Positions 17,397 to 26,123 of a stretch of DNA of 64,000 nucleotides are shown here, piece after piece; position 1 is the first letter of the stretch; every line of letters starts with the position of its first letter. Below the pieces are notes generated by a model that was not told the DNA's origin, did no database searches, and saw only the letters and a list, made by a program, of their open reading frames with translations. Both the position numbers and the translations under genes were made by a program. Source of the DNA: Bacillota bacterium (GTDB lineage Bacteria; Bacillota; Clostridia; Christensenellales; SZUA-584); assembly GCA_023397655.1 (NCBI GenBank), contig JAEWTW010000016.1, positions 3,601 to 67,600 on the forward strand, written 5' to 3'.

Positions 17397-19445
17397 ATGT
17401 TAAGAAAAATGAAAATCGGTGTCAAGATGATTATTGCATTTCTGTTTATCGCAGCTATTGCAGGCGCCATCGGGGTAGTGGGCTTATTGAACATCGAATC
17501 AGTAACGGATGGCTCAAAAATGCTTTACGAAGTGAACGTAAAGGATCTGTCCGTCGTTGCCAACGCATCCACCACATATCAGATGATACGTTTCAACGCA
17601 CTGGATATGGGTACAAACGACGACTCTGAAGCACGGAAAACCGCGATCAACAATATCAGCGCCCGTATTGCCGAAGTGGACCAGTATCTGGGCCAGTACG
17701 TCGTTTCCGGAGAAAAGGAAATATTCGACGGACTGCTGGCCGAGTGGGCGAAGTACAAAGGGTATATCGGCGACGCAGTCAAGCTGGTGCAGGACGGGAA
17801 GACCGCCGACGCGAACGCATTGATACTTGGAGACGCACGAACGGCAGGTATTGCTTTGCAGGAATCCTTTTCAAAGATATTGGAACACAACATCGCGGAA
17901 GCGGGCCTGCAGGATCAGGCCAACGGGGATGTTGCGGAGCTTTCCAAGACGCTGATGATCGGCCTTTTGTCCGCCGGTGTGGTGATTGCGCTGGCACTGG
18001 GGCTGCTTCTGACACGGAGCATTACGAAGCCATGTAAAGCAACGGCCGAACAACTGAACAGAATGGCGAACGGTGACGAACTGGAGCCTATAGACACCGG
18101 CAAGTTCAGCGGAGAATTCAGACATATGGTGGACAGCCTGAACGCTGTCAGGGAATCTCTGTATCTGCTGCTGGGCGATTCCAACATGCTGTCGGAGGCG
18201 GCGGCGAGAGGTGCGTTATCAACCCGTGCGGATGCCGCCAGACACAAGGGCGGTTACCGGCAAATTATCGAAGGCATCAACAATACGCTGGACAATGTGA
18301 TTACGCCCATCAATGAAGCATCTCAGGCGCTTGCCAAAGTGTCCGAGGGGGACCTGAGCGCTGCCATCACCAGCGAATTTGCCGGCGATTATGCCATTAT
18401 CAAAAACTCTCTGAACGGTACCGTCGAGACGCTTAATGCGTATATCGCAGAAATATCGGATGTGCTGGGAGAGATGTCGCGAGGGAACCTGAACGTGGGC
18501 ATTCATGCGGAATACAGGGGGGACTTCAAAGAACTCAAGGCGTCCATCAATGCCATTGCCGCTTCGCTGAACGCGGTGATCGGCGACATGGGCACGTCGG
18601 CGGATCAGGTGGCGGCGGGCACGCGGCAGGTGTCGGACGGCAGCCAGGAGATTTCGCAGGGCGCTTCGGAACAGGCCGGAGCCATTGAGGAATTGACGGT
18701 ATCGATAACGCAGATCGCCGAACAGACACGGCAGAACGCGACGAGCGCAACCAAGGCGAACGAGCTTGCCGGGGCGGCACAGGCGGGTGCGGCGCAGGGC
18801 AACGAGCGGATGAAAGCGATGCAGGAGGCAATGGCTGCAATCAACGAATCGTCAACCAGCATTTCAAAGATCATCAAAGTGATCGACGATATAGCGTTCC
18901 AGACCAACATACTGGCGCTGAACGCCGCGGTGGAGGCAGCACGGGCAGGCGTACATGGTAAAGGGTTTGCGGTGGTGGCCGAGGAGGTGAGAAACCTTGC
19001 TGCGCGCAGCGCCAGCGCTGCCAGGGAAACAACTGAAATGATCGAAGGGGCGATACGTAATACGGCTGCCGGTACAAAGATCGCGGACGACACGGCCAAC
19101 TCATTAACCGCCATCGTGGATGGCGTCCGGCAAGCGGCGCAGCTGGTGGGCGAGATCGCAGCGGCTTCGGGTGAGCAGGCCATGGCTATCACGCAGGTCA
19201 ACAGCGGCATTGAGCAGATGTCTCAAGTGGTACAGAACAACTCCGCGACGGCGGAGGAAGCGGCTGCGGCGGCGGAAGAATTGTCCAGCCAGGCAGAAAT
19301 GCTCAAAAGCATGGTGGCGCAGTTTACGCTAAGGGACGCCAATAAAAGTGCGGAAACCATACAGACGGCAACAAAAGCGGATAAGCACCAGATCAGCGGC
19401 TCCCCGAATTTGATGCTGGATATCAATGATTTCGGAAAATACTGA
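17397..19445 (+). CDS. Chemoreceptor: 4HB sensor, poly-HAMP, MCP signalling domain
   Basis: A 682-residue receptor. Helix 1 is about residues 8-30, a four-helix-bundle sensor follows, helix 2 is at 186-206, then HAMP and two HAMP-like repeats (GDLSAAITSEFAGDY and GNLNVGIHAEYRGDF). The MCP hairpin and tip IDDIAFQTNILALNAAVEAA follow. It ends in DINDFGKY. ATG 17397 with GAGGGGG upstream is preferred over an in-frame TTG at 17379. The upstream region holds a sigma-D-type -10 element, a perfect palindrome and a short ORF, making it the most elaborately controlled receptor here. Confidence 0.95.
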   Translation: MLRKMKIGVKMIIAFLFIAAIAGAIGVVGLLNIESVTDGSKMLYEVNVKDLSVVANASTTYQMIRFNALDMGTNDDSEARKTAINNISARIAEVDQYLGQYVVSGEKEIFDGLLAEWAKYKGYIGDAVKLVQDGKTADANALILGDARTAGIALQESFSKILEHNIAEAGLQDQANGDVAELSKTLMIGLLSAGVVIALALGLLLTRSITKPCKATAEQLNRMANGDELEPIDTGKFSGEFRHMVDSLNAVRESLYLLLGDSNMLSEAAARGALSTRADAARHKGGYRQIIEGINNTLDNVITPINEASQALAKVSEGDLSAAITSEFAGDYAIIKNSLNGTVETLNAYIAEISDVLGEMSRGNLNVGIHAEYRGDFKELKASINAIAASLNAVIGDMGTSADQVAAGTRQVSDGSQEISQGASEQAGAIEELTVSITQIAEQTRQNATSATKANELAGAAQAGAAQGNERMKAMQEAMAAINESSTSISKIIKVIDDIAFQTNILALNAAVEAARAGVHGKGFAVVAEEVRNLAARSASAARETTEMIEGAIRNTAAGTKIADDTANSLTAIVDGVRQAAQLVGEIAAASGEQAMAITQVNSGIEQMSQVVQNNSATAEEAAAAAEELSSQAEMLKSMVAQFTLRDANKSAETIQTATKADKHQISGSPNLMLDINDFGKY

Positions 19446-19473
19446 GAATGATGAAGGGTATTCAGACTGTCAT

Positions 19474-19517
19474 AACCGGTCTGGCGGCACACATACCGCC
19501 AGACCGGTTTGATGAAT
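19474..19517 (+). terminator. Terminator-like hairpin
   Basis: AACCGGTCTGGCGG (19474-19487) pairs with CCGCCAGACCGGTT (19496-19509), a 14-bp stem and 8-base loop. The T-run is poor (TGATGAATTTTT), but the stem is the strongest in the window. Confidence 0.7.
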
Positions 19518-19726
19518 TTTTATGCTAAAGATATGGATTAATTTCACGATAGAATAAGATATGATTGTTTCTGGATTTCAAAGGGCTGAACAGACTGAAA
19601 AAGATGCCAAGCATTTCGAAGTAAATCGCCAGCGGATAGCCGAAAATATGTAAACATACGGACTTGTGCCTTAAAATGAGAGGGTTTGCGCAGAAGCCTG
19701 CGCTGATATAATAAACGAAGGAGTGT

Positions 19727-22069
19727 GTGGATTTGAAAAAAAAGGCTGGGAAGAAATTCGCACTGAAAAGCATATCCGTCAAAATTCTGGGCGTAGTGCT
19801 GACGGCTATTGTGCTGGTTGCAGTATCGTGTGTGGCCGTGCTGACAGTGATGAACAACAACTACTCCGACCAGATACTGCAGGGGCAGGTACAGCGGGCT
19901 AATGACTATCTGGAAAAACGGATGGACGAGCTGCAGCTGAAGTGTAAAACCGGCGCAATCAGCGTGGCATACAACGGCTTTCTGAAGGTCGGCGTCGCCA
20001 TGAAGGACATGGGACGCGTCGCGATTTCGTTGACGGGTGCCAGCATTACAGGCCTTGATTTCGTGGTGATCACAGACATGGACGGACAGGTGCTTTATAC
20101 GTCCAACAGGAACGAAGATGCCGGAACAAATTATATTATGCAAGCTATTGAAGGCGATACCGGCATATATGCGGACGACCAGAAAAACATATATTATTTG
20201 TCAGCCGCCGCGCTGGATAATGATGACGGTGAACAGGTGGGCACTGTGGTCGGCGGCGTATACTTTGACAAGCAGGACATGCTCGATGAACTCAAGGAGA
20301 TTCAGGGCGTGGATTATTCTATATTCTTTGGAGACGTCAGAGCAGTCACCACCATGATGGCGGGTGACCAGCGTGCTATTGGAACCAAGCTGGACGCGGG
20401 GCTCTCCAAGGACATCCTGACGGACAAAAAGGAATTTGTAGGACGTATGGTGCTGTCGGGTGAGCCGTATATGGCGATGTATACGCCGGTGCTGGACAAA
20501 TCAGGCAATGCCGTTGGCGCGTTGTTTGCAGGCTTGCAGACAGCCGAGATAGAGAAAAGCCGCAGCGCTACTATGTTGATATCGGCGGGTGCCGCAGCCG
20601 CAGTTGCGGTTATCGCCATCATTGCCATGCTCATATTTGTAAGATTGAGCATCCGCAAGCCGCTGGCGCTGATCACAAAGGGTGCGCAGAAGCTGGCGTC
20701 GGGTGACACTGACTTGGCGCTTGACATGCGGCGGCAGGATGAAATCGGTACGCTGGCCGGCGCTTTTTCGAGCGCTGCGGATTCCCTGAAGGCCATGCTG
20801 GCGGATGCGGATATGCTGGCACAGGCGGCGGTGGACGGCAGGCTGTCCACCCGTGCCGACGCAGAGAAGCATCAGGGCGATTTCAGAAAGATTGTGGAGG
20901 GTGTGAACACCACGCTGGACGCGGTGATACAACCGGTGAACGAGTCGGCGGCGGTGCTGGCTGAGGTGGCCAAGGGGAACCTCGGCGTCAGCGTGACAGG
21001 CGAATACCGCGGCGACCACGCCATGATCAAGGAAGCGCTCAACAGCACCATCAGCACGCTAAAAGGCTATATCGGCGAGATATCGACGGTACTGGGCGAG
21101 ATGGCGCAGGGCAACCTTGGAATCAGTATAGAATCGGAATACCGGGGCGACTTCACGGCGCTCAAGGAGTCCATTAACGCAATCGCGGCTTCACTGAACG
21201 GTGTGCTGGGAGACATCAGCGTATCGGCAGATCAGGTGGCATCCGGAACGCGGCAGGTGTCGGACGGCAGCCAGCAGATTTCTCAAGGCGCGACGGAGCA
21301 GGCCGGAGCGATTGAGGAGCTGACGGCATCCATCAGCCAGATTGCCGCACAGACTCAGCAAAACGCAGAGAGTGCGAACACTGCCAACGAACTGACGGAG
21401 TCTGCTCAGTCCGGCGCGGTGCAGGGCAACGAACAGATGAAAGCCATGCAGCAGGCGATGGCGGAAATCAACGAATCATCCCGCAGCATTTCAAAGATCA
21501 TTAAGGTGATCGACGATATCGCGTTCCAGACCAACATACTGGCGCTGAACGCGGCTGTGGAAGCCGCACGGGCGGGCGTACATGGCAAGGGCTTTGCGGT
21601 GGTGGCGGAAGAAGTCAGGAATCTCGCGGCTCGCAGCGCAGGCGCGGCGAAGGAGACGACGGAGTTGATCGAAGGCTCCATCAAAAAGACGTCAGCCGGA
21701 ACGAAAATCGCGGATGATACGGCGGAAGCGTTGGCCGATATCGTTACAGGCATTCGCAAAGCGGGTCAGCTGGTGGGCGAGATCGCACAGGCTTCGGGTG
21801 AGCAGGCCAATGCCATCGCGCAGGTGAATCGTGGTATCGAGCAGCTGTCGGCAGTGGTGCAGAACAACTCGGCAACGGCTGAGGAAGCGGCTGCGGCTGC
21901 GGAAGAGCTGTCCGGGCAGGCCGAGATGCTCAAAAGCCTGGTGGGGCAATTCAGTCTGATGGGCAACGAACAGACCGTGCAGCCTGTGCTGCAAACAGCG
22001 CCCAAGGATCAGCAGCTGCCGGAAGGACAAGCCATAAACCTGATGGATGACAACTTCGGGAAATACTGA
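19727..22069 (+). CDS. Chemoreceptor: Cache (sCache_3-type) sensor, poly-HAMP, MCP domain
   Basis: A 780-residue receptor. The basic N-terminus (KKKAGKKFALKS) leads to helix 1 at about 18-40. A single-Cache-type extracellular domain with VVITDMDGQVLYT and YSIFFGDVRAVTTM lies at about 50-280; helix 2 is at 283-307, HAMP follows, then two HAMP-like repeats and the MCP hairpin. It ends in DDNFGKY. The start is GTG 19727 or TTG 19733; AAGGAG at 19718-19723 is three or nine bases away respectively, so TTG is equally likely. TATAAT at 19707 may be a -10. GCCGAAAA at 19639 resembles a sigma-D -10 but is spaced two bases short from TAAA at 19622. Confidence 0.94.
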   Translation: MDLKKKAGKKFALKSISVKILGVVLTAIVLVAVSCVAVLTVMNNNYSDQILQGQVQRANDYLEKRMDELQLKCKTGAISVAYNGFLKVGVAMKDMGRVAISLTGASITGLDFVVITDMDGQVLYTSNRNEDAGTNYIMQAIEGDTGIYADDQKNIYYLSAAALDNDDGEQVGTVVGGVYFDKQDMLDELKEIQGVDYSIFFGDVRAVTTMMAGDQRAIGTKLDAGLSKDILTDKKEFVGRMVLSGEPYMAMYTPVLDKSGNAVGALFAGLQTAEIEKSRSATMLISAGAAAAVAVIAIIAMLIFVRLSIRKPLALITKGAQKLASGDTDLALDMRRQDEIGTLAGAFSSAADSLKAMLADADMLAQAAVDGRLSTRADAEKHQGDFRKIVEGVNTTLDAVIQPVNESAAVLAEVAKGNLGVSVTGEYRGDHAMIKEALNSTISTLKGYIGEISTVLGEMAQGNLGISIESEYRGDFTALKESINAIAASLNGVLGDISVSADQVASGTRQVSDGSQQISQGATEQAGAIEELTASISQIAAQTQQNAESANTANELTESAQSGAVQGNEQMKAMQQAMAEINESSRSISKIIKVIDDIAFQTNILALNAAVEAARAGVHGKGFAVVAEEVRNLAARSAGAAKETTELIEGSIKKTSAGTKIADDTAEALADIVTGIRKAGQLVGEIAQASGEQANAIAQVNRGIEQLSAVVQNNSATAEEAAAAAEELSGQAEMLKSLVGQFSLMGNEQTVQPVLQTAPKDQQLPEGQAINLMDDNFGKY

Positions 22070-22084
22070 CAGAGCAATAATATC

Positions 22085-22120
22085 AACCCCCTACCGGCTG
22101 GTTCCGGCAGGGGGTTTTTT
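22085..22120 (+). terminator. Rho-independent terminator
   Basis: AACCCCCTaCCGG pairs with CCGGcAGGGGGTT around a CTGGTT loop, then TTTTTT. Confidence 0.9.
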
Positions 22121-22253
22121 CATGCAGCAACTGTTGCGCCCGGGAGCAATGTTAAGATTGGGACAAGTTTGGGAGGACTGGCTTCAGGGGTGCTGAAAAG
22201 TCTCCGAACAAACTGGTGTAATCTATTTCATACAGCAACAGGGAGATGCAATC

Positions 22254-24542
22254 ATGAAAACAATTAAAGCGAGGGTCGTCCTTCTGATGACAGCGATGAC
22301 CGTTCTTTTATGCGGCGTTCTCGGAGCGATGAGCGTTGTGCTAAACCGACTGACGGCGAAAGACGTTTTGAAGCAAAGCATGACGCAGGTGGCGGTTTTG
22401 GCGGCGGCACGTATTGATAAGGAGCTGCAGGTGACCAAACAGGTGGCCATCGACACCGGCTGCATCTCCGATATGGGCAAAATGTATGTCTCCAGTCTGG
22501 ACAAAAAGAGAATCGTCGAACAACAGGTGAGAGCGCATGGGCTTGAGGGCGGCAACCTGTTGGATGCCAACGGGGTCAGCGTGTTCGACGGTACCGATTA
22601 CTCCGACCGCGACTATTATAAGGCTGCAATGGAAGGCAACGCGTTTATTTCCGGCCCGCTGCTCAGCAGGCAGACGGGAGAATACGTGGTGGTTGTCGCT
22701 GCGCCGGTATGGCTGGACGGCGAAGCGGATACCGAAGTGCTGGGCGTCGTCTATTTTAAGCCAAATCTGTCCATGCTATCGGAAATTGTATCGAATATCA
22801 AAGTGGGCGAGACGGGCAAGGCATATATCATTGACAAAAACGGGCTGGTGATCGCGCACGAGGATGCATCCAGAGTTTTTACTGAAAATGTGACGGAGCA
22901 GGCCGACGCCGACGCCTCGCTGGCGGACCGCGCGAAGATCGAGGGCGAGATGACGGCGGGCATCACAGGTTTTGGCGCGTATAAACTGCAGGGCTCGGAG
23001 TTTGTTCAGGGCTATGCGCCCATTACTGGGACGGATGGCTGGAGCGTGGGCGTATATGCGGAAGAAAACGAGTTCATGGACAACGTGACCTTCTCGGTAT
23101 GGCTGACCGTTTTTATCTGTGCAGCGTCTCTGGCAGCGGCGGTGCTGGCCTCGCTGGTGCTGGTGAAGAAGGCGCTCAAACCGATTCGGGAGACGGCGCA
23201 GTTTGCGGGCGCGCTGGCGGCAGGGCAGCTGGAAGAGACCATCCGGATAAGCACAAAGGATGAGGTCGGGCAGCTGCAGCACACGCTGGACGCTGAGGTG
23301 CGCGGTGCCTTCAAAGCCATTGAAGCGGCGCGTTATGCCGCTGAAAAACAGGCGAGCTATCAGTCCGATGAAGTGGAGAAGCTGCTGGTGAACCTGCGGC
23401 GGCTCGCGAACGGGGAGCTGAACTGCGACATCGCCGTTGCGGAAGGCGATGCAGACACGGAAACGCTACATGCTTTGTTCAGCGAAATCGCAATGAATCT
23501 TTGCGGCGGGCTGAATGCCATCAAAGGGTATATCGGCGATATATCCTCGGTGTTGGGCGAGATGGCGCGGGGCAACATGACCGTACGCATCGACTCGGAA
23601 TATCATGGAGACTTCGCGGCGCTCAAGCAGTCTATCAATGCCATCGCGGCATCGCTGAACGTCGTGCTGGGCGACATCAGCATCGCTGCGGAGCAGGTGG
23701 CAACAGGCACGCGACAGCTGTCGGACGGCAGCCAAGAGATATCTCAAGGGGCTGCCGAGCAGGCGGGCGCCATCGAATTGCTGACGTCGGCGGTGCGCGG
23801 GATCGCTGAACAGACGCGGCAGAACGCGCTGAGCGCGAATACGGCTAACGAGCTGACGGAAACGGTGCAGGCCGGTGCGGTGGAGGGCAGCGTGCGGATG
23901 CAGGCGATGCAGGGCGCGATGGTACAGATGAACGAGTCATCTCACAACATATCCAGGATCATCAAGGTGATCGACGATATCGCATTTCAGACCAATATTC
24001 TGGCATTGAACGCGGCGGTGGAGGCCGCGCGGGCGGGCGTACACGGCAAAGGCTTTGCGGTGGTGGCCGAGGAGGTGAGAAACCTCGCGGCCAGAAGTGC
24101 CGCTGCAGCCAGTGAGACGGCGGAACTGATCGAAGGCTCCATCAAAAAGACGGCGGCAGGCACGAAGATCGCGGACGAAACAGCGGCAGCGCTGGATAAA
24201 ATACTGACAGGCATTCAGCAGGCCGGACGGCTGGTCAGCGAAATCGCGCAGGCATCGGGTGAGCAGGCGTCGGCCATTGAACAGGTGAACCGCGGCATCG
24301 AACAGCTGTCGGCGGTGGTGCAAACCAACTCGGCGACGGCAGAGCAGGCGGCGGCAGCCAGCGAGGAGTTGTCCGGCCAGTCAGAAATGCTCAACAGCCT
24401 GGTGGGGCAGTTTGTGCTGAGTGAACATAACGGCAGCCTGACACAGCCGGAGGCGGAAACCGAACCGGAGCTGCCGCCGCTGCCGGAAGGCGAAGATAAC
24501 TGCCGGCAGCAGATTGAGCCAACGCACACTGATGATTTCTAA
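22254..24542 (+). CDS. Chemoreceptor: dCache_1 sensor, HAMP, MCP domain, tail lost
   Basis: A 762-residue receptor with helix 1 at about 7-29, an extracellular double-Cache domain (DSDRDYY-like motif DYSDRDYYKAAM and KAYIIDKNGLVIAHED), helix 2 at 280-303, HAMP, a second HAMP-like unit and the MCP hairpin. It is the only receptor here not ending in GKY. Its last codons are GAT GAT TTC TAA AAG TGC; the other receptors read GAC TTC GGC AAG TAC. The stop therefore falls exactly where the glycine codon should be, with lysine still in frame after it. CAGGGAG precedes ATG. It is probably read with the receptor signalling set; CheW follows 170 bases on. Confidence 0.94.
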   Translation: MKTIKARVVLLMTAMTVLLCGVLGAMSVVLNRLTAKDVLKQSMTQVAVLAAARIDKELQVTKQVAIDTGCISDMGKMYVSSLDKKRIVEQQVRAHGLEGGNLLDANGVSVFDGTDYSDRDYYKAAMEGNAFISGPLLSRQTGEYVVVVAAPVWLDGEADTEVLGVVYFKPNLSMLSEIVSNIKVGETGKAYIIDKNGLVIAHEDASRVFTENVTEQADADASLADRAKIEGEMTAGITGFGAYKLQGSEFVQGYAPITGTDGWSVGVYAEENEFMDNVTFSVWLTVFICAASLAAAVLASLVLVKKALKPIRETAQFAGALAAGQLEETIRISTKDEVGQLQHTLDAEVRGAFKAIEAARYAAEKQASYQSDEVEKLLVNLRRLANGELNCDIAVAEGDADTETLHALFSEIAMNLCGGLNAIKGYIGDISSVLGEMARGNMTVRIDSEYHGDFAALKQSINAIAASLNVVLGDISIAAEQVATGTRQLSDGSQEISQGAAEQAGAIELLTSAVRGIAEQTRQNALSANTANELTETVQAGAVEGSVRMQAMQGAMVQMNESSHNISRIIKVIDDIAFQTNILALNAAVEAARAGVHGKGFAVVAEEVRNLAARSAAAASETAELIEGSIKKTAAGTKIADETAAALDKILTGIQQAGRLVSEIAQASGEQASAIEQVNRGIEQLSAVVQTNSATAEQAAAASEELSGQSEMLNSLVGQFVLSEHNGSLTQPEAETEPELPPLPEGEDNCRQQIEPTHTDDF

Positions 24543-24600
24543 AAGTGCTTTTGCGGGCGACAGACAGTAGAAATATGCGGCTGGAACGTAAAAAAGATAT

Positions 24601-24627
24601 CAACCTGTTCCGCAAATCTGCCGATAT
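24601..24627 (+). promoter_or_regulatory. Candidate sigma-D type promoter for cheW
   Basis: GCCGATAT at 24620-24627 is a perfect sigma-D -10 element, 85 bases before the CheW start. The -35 position reads CAAC, a weak match. Confidence 0.5.
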
Positions 24628-24712
24628 AAGTATTACACGACCTGTTATTAAGGACGCAGTATTGAGATAGCATTAGTTATTATACTGATTATTAACGAGG
24701 AGGAGCGAGGAT

Positions 24713-25210
24713 ATGGCATATGAGGCAGATATGCTTTTGGAGGAAAACGAAGACACGCAGCACGGTCGGTTCCTGACATTTGCGCTGGGGGAAGAGGAGT
24801 TTGGCATTGAGATCAGCTACGTGACCGAGATCATCGGTATGCAGCCGATATCCACGCTGCCTGAGATACCCGAGCATGTGAAAGGTATCGTGAACCTGCG
24901 CGGCAAGATCATTCCGGTCATCGATATGCGGCTGCGGTTTAAAAAGCCCGAGATCGACTATACGGACCGCACGTGCATTGTCATCATCGACACGGAGGTG
25001 TTTTCCGCCGGGTTGATCGTGGACAGCGTGGCCGAGGTGATGTCCATTCCGGATGAACAGATTGTACCGCCGCCCAACTATCGTACCGGTATACACAACC
25101 TGTATCTCAAGGGCATTGCCAATGTGGACGGGCAAGTCAAGCTGTTGCTGGACTGCGAAAAGCTATTTATGGAGGACGAGCAGCAGCTGATCGCGGGGCT
25201 GGAGGGTTAA
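24713..25210 (+). CDS. cheW: CheW-type chemotaxis adaptor
   Basis: A 165-residue CheW-domain protein, second in the window. FLTFALGEEEFGIEI, VNLRGKIIPVIDMRLRF and LIVDSVAEVMSI mark the two beta-barrel subdomains. It would bridge receptors and CheA. GAGGAGCGAGG precedes ATG 24713. It differs from the adaptor at 11919 in the N- and C-terminal tails, so the two could serve different receptor groups. It is closed by its own terminator. Confidence 0.93.
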   Translation: MAYEADMLLEENEDTQHGRFLTFALGEEEFGIEISYVTEIIGMQPISTLPEIPEHVKGIVNLRGKIIPVIDMRLRFKKPEIDYTDRTCIVIIDTEVFSAGLIVDSVAEVMSIPDEQIVPPPNYRTGIHNLYLKGIANVDGQVKLLLDCEKLFMEDEQQLIAGLEG

Positions 25211-25220
25211 CGGATTATGC

Positions 25221-25260
25221 AAAAGCACATCGCTGTACAGGCGGATGTGCTTTTTATTTT
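25221..25260 (+). terminator. Rho-independent terminator
   Basis: AAAAGCACATC pairs with GATGTGCTTTT (25244-25254), then TATTTT. Confidence 0.85.
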
Positions 25261-25477
25261 GGGTGCTTGAAATACGTGGTAAGGCGGGAGTAGAATAGTA
25301 CCGGAATATGGAACAAATAGTTATCAGCAGCCGTCATACGGGCAGAGGCCATAGGTTTCGGCCATGAGAAAACGGCTGTTGTGATGGGGCTGTTCATCGT
25401 GTTCGCGGCGTTGATGGACGGCAGCGCAGGCCGAAAGCCGGATCATTAGGTTGGTGATTAACGGAGGGTTTTGATCC

Positions 25478-25864
25478 ATGAAAAGAATTGCTGTAGCAAT
25501 GGTTTTAATGGTTGTGTTGACGGCGACGCTGGCCGGATGCGGCGGTTCGGCAGCGGTGTACGGTAAGGATGATACGGACATCGCGGCAAAAGCGGGCGAA
25601 GCATTCACGATTAAGCTGGAGGAAAATCCGACAACGGGTTATCAGTGGAGCGTGGTCGTCAGCGATGAGAGCGTGGTAACGCTGGAAAAGGATGATTACG
25701 TACCGGACGACAAAAGCGGTGAGCTTGCAGGCTCCGGCGGTACACGCGTGCTGACGTTCAAGGCGTTGAAGGAAGGGACGGCAAAGATCGAGATGGTTTA
25801 TGAACGCAGCTGGGAGCCGAACCCGGGCGACGAGAAGGTGCAGTTCAATGTGACCGTGAGTTGA
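25478..25864 (+). CDS. Chagasin-like (I42 family) cysteine-protease-inhibitor lipoprotein
   Basis: 128 residues. A lipoprotein signal peptide ends at LAGC (Cys about residue 21), so the mature protein is anchored outside the membrane. The chagasin fold is indicated by three loop motifs: NPTTGYQW, the glycine-rich GSGGTRVLTF, and ERSWEP in place of the usual RPW. Family members block papain-type cysteine proteases. It may protect the cell surface from its own or foreign proteases. GGAGGG precedes ATG 25478. It is alone between cheW and the last receptor and has no obvious taxis role. Confidence 0.85.
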   Translation: MKRIAVAMVLMVVLTATLAGCGGSAAVYGKDDTDIAAKAGEAFTIKLEENPTTGYQWSVVVSDESVVTLEKDDYVPDDKSGELAGSGGTRVLTFKALKEGTAKIEMVYERSWEPNPGDEKVQFNVTVS

Positions 25865-25900
25865 GAAATGCAACTCAAACATTAAGAATAATGCAATATG

Positions 25901-25926
25901 AAAAGGCCTGAGCAGGGCCTTTTTTA
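25901..25926 (+). terminator. Rho-independent terminator
   Basis: AAAAGGCC (25901-25908) pairs with GGCCTTTT (25916-25923), 7-base loop, continuing TTTAT. Confidence 0.8.
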
Positions 25927-25991
25927 TGTCAGCCAATGGGCGCTTACCTTACATAAATGAAAACAAATCGTTAAGTTCGCGATGCAAGGGT

Positions 25992-26018
25992 TAAGCAGGA
26001 AATGTCCAAAGCCGATAA
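25992..26018 (+). promoter_or_regulatory. Sigma-D type promoter for chemoreceptor
   Basis: TAAG at 25992-25995, exactly 15 bases, then GCCGATAA at 26011-26018, a perfect sigma-28 -10 element. The leader to ATG 26124 is about 100 bases. Confidence 0.7.
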
Positions 26019-26123
26019 CATAACATGGAACGAACAGGAAACCATGGGAACAAGGACTTGCCGTCTGTCCTTGTACTCTGAATATATTTTCTATTAATTT
26101 TACAGCACAAAGGGGAAGACAGA

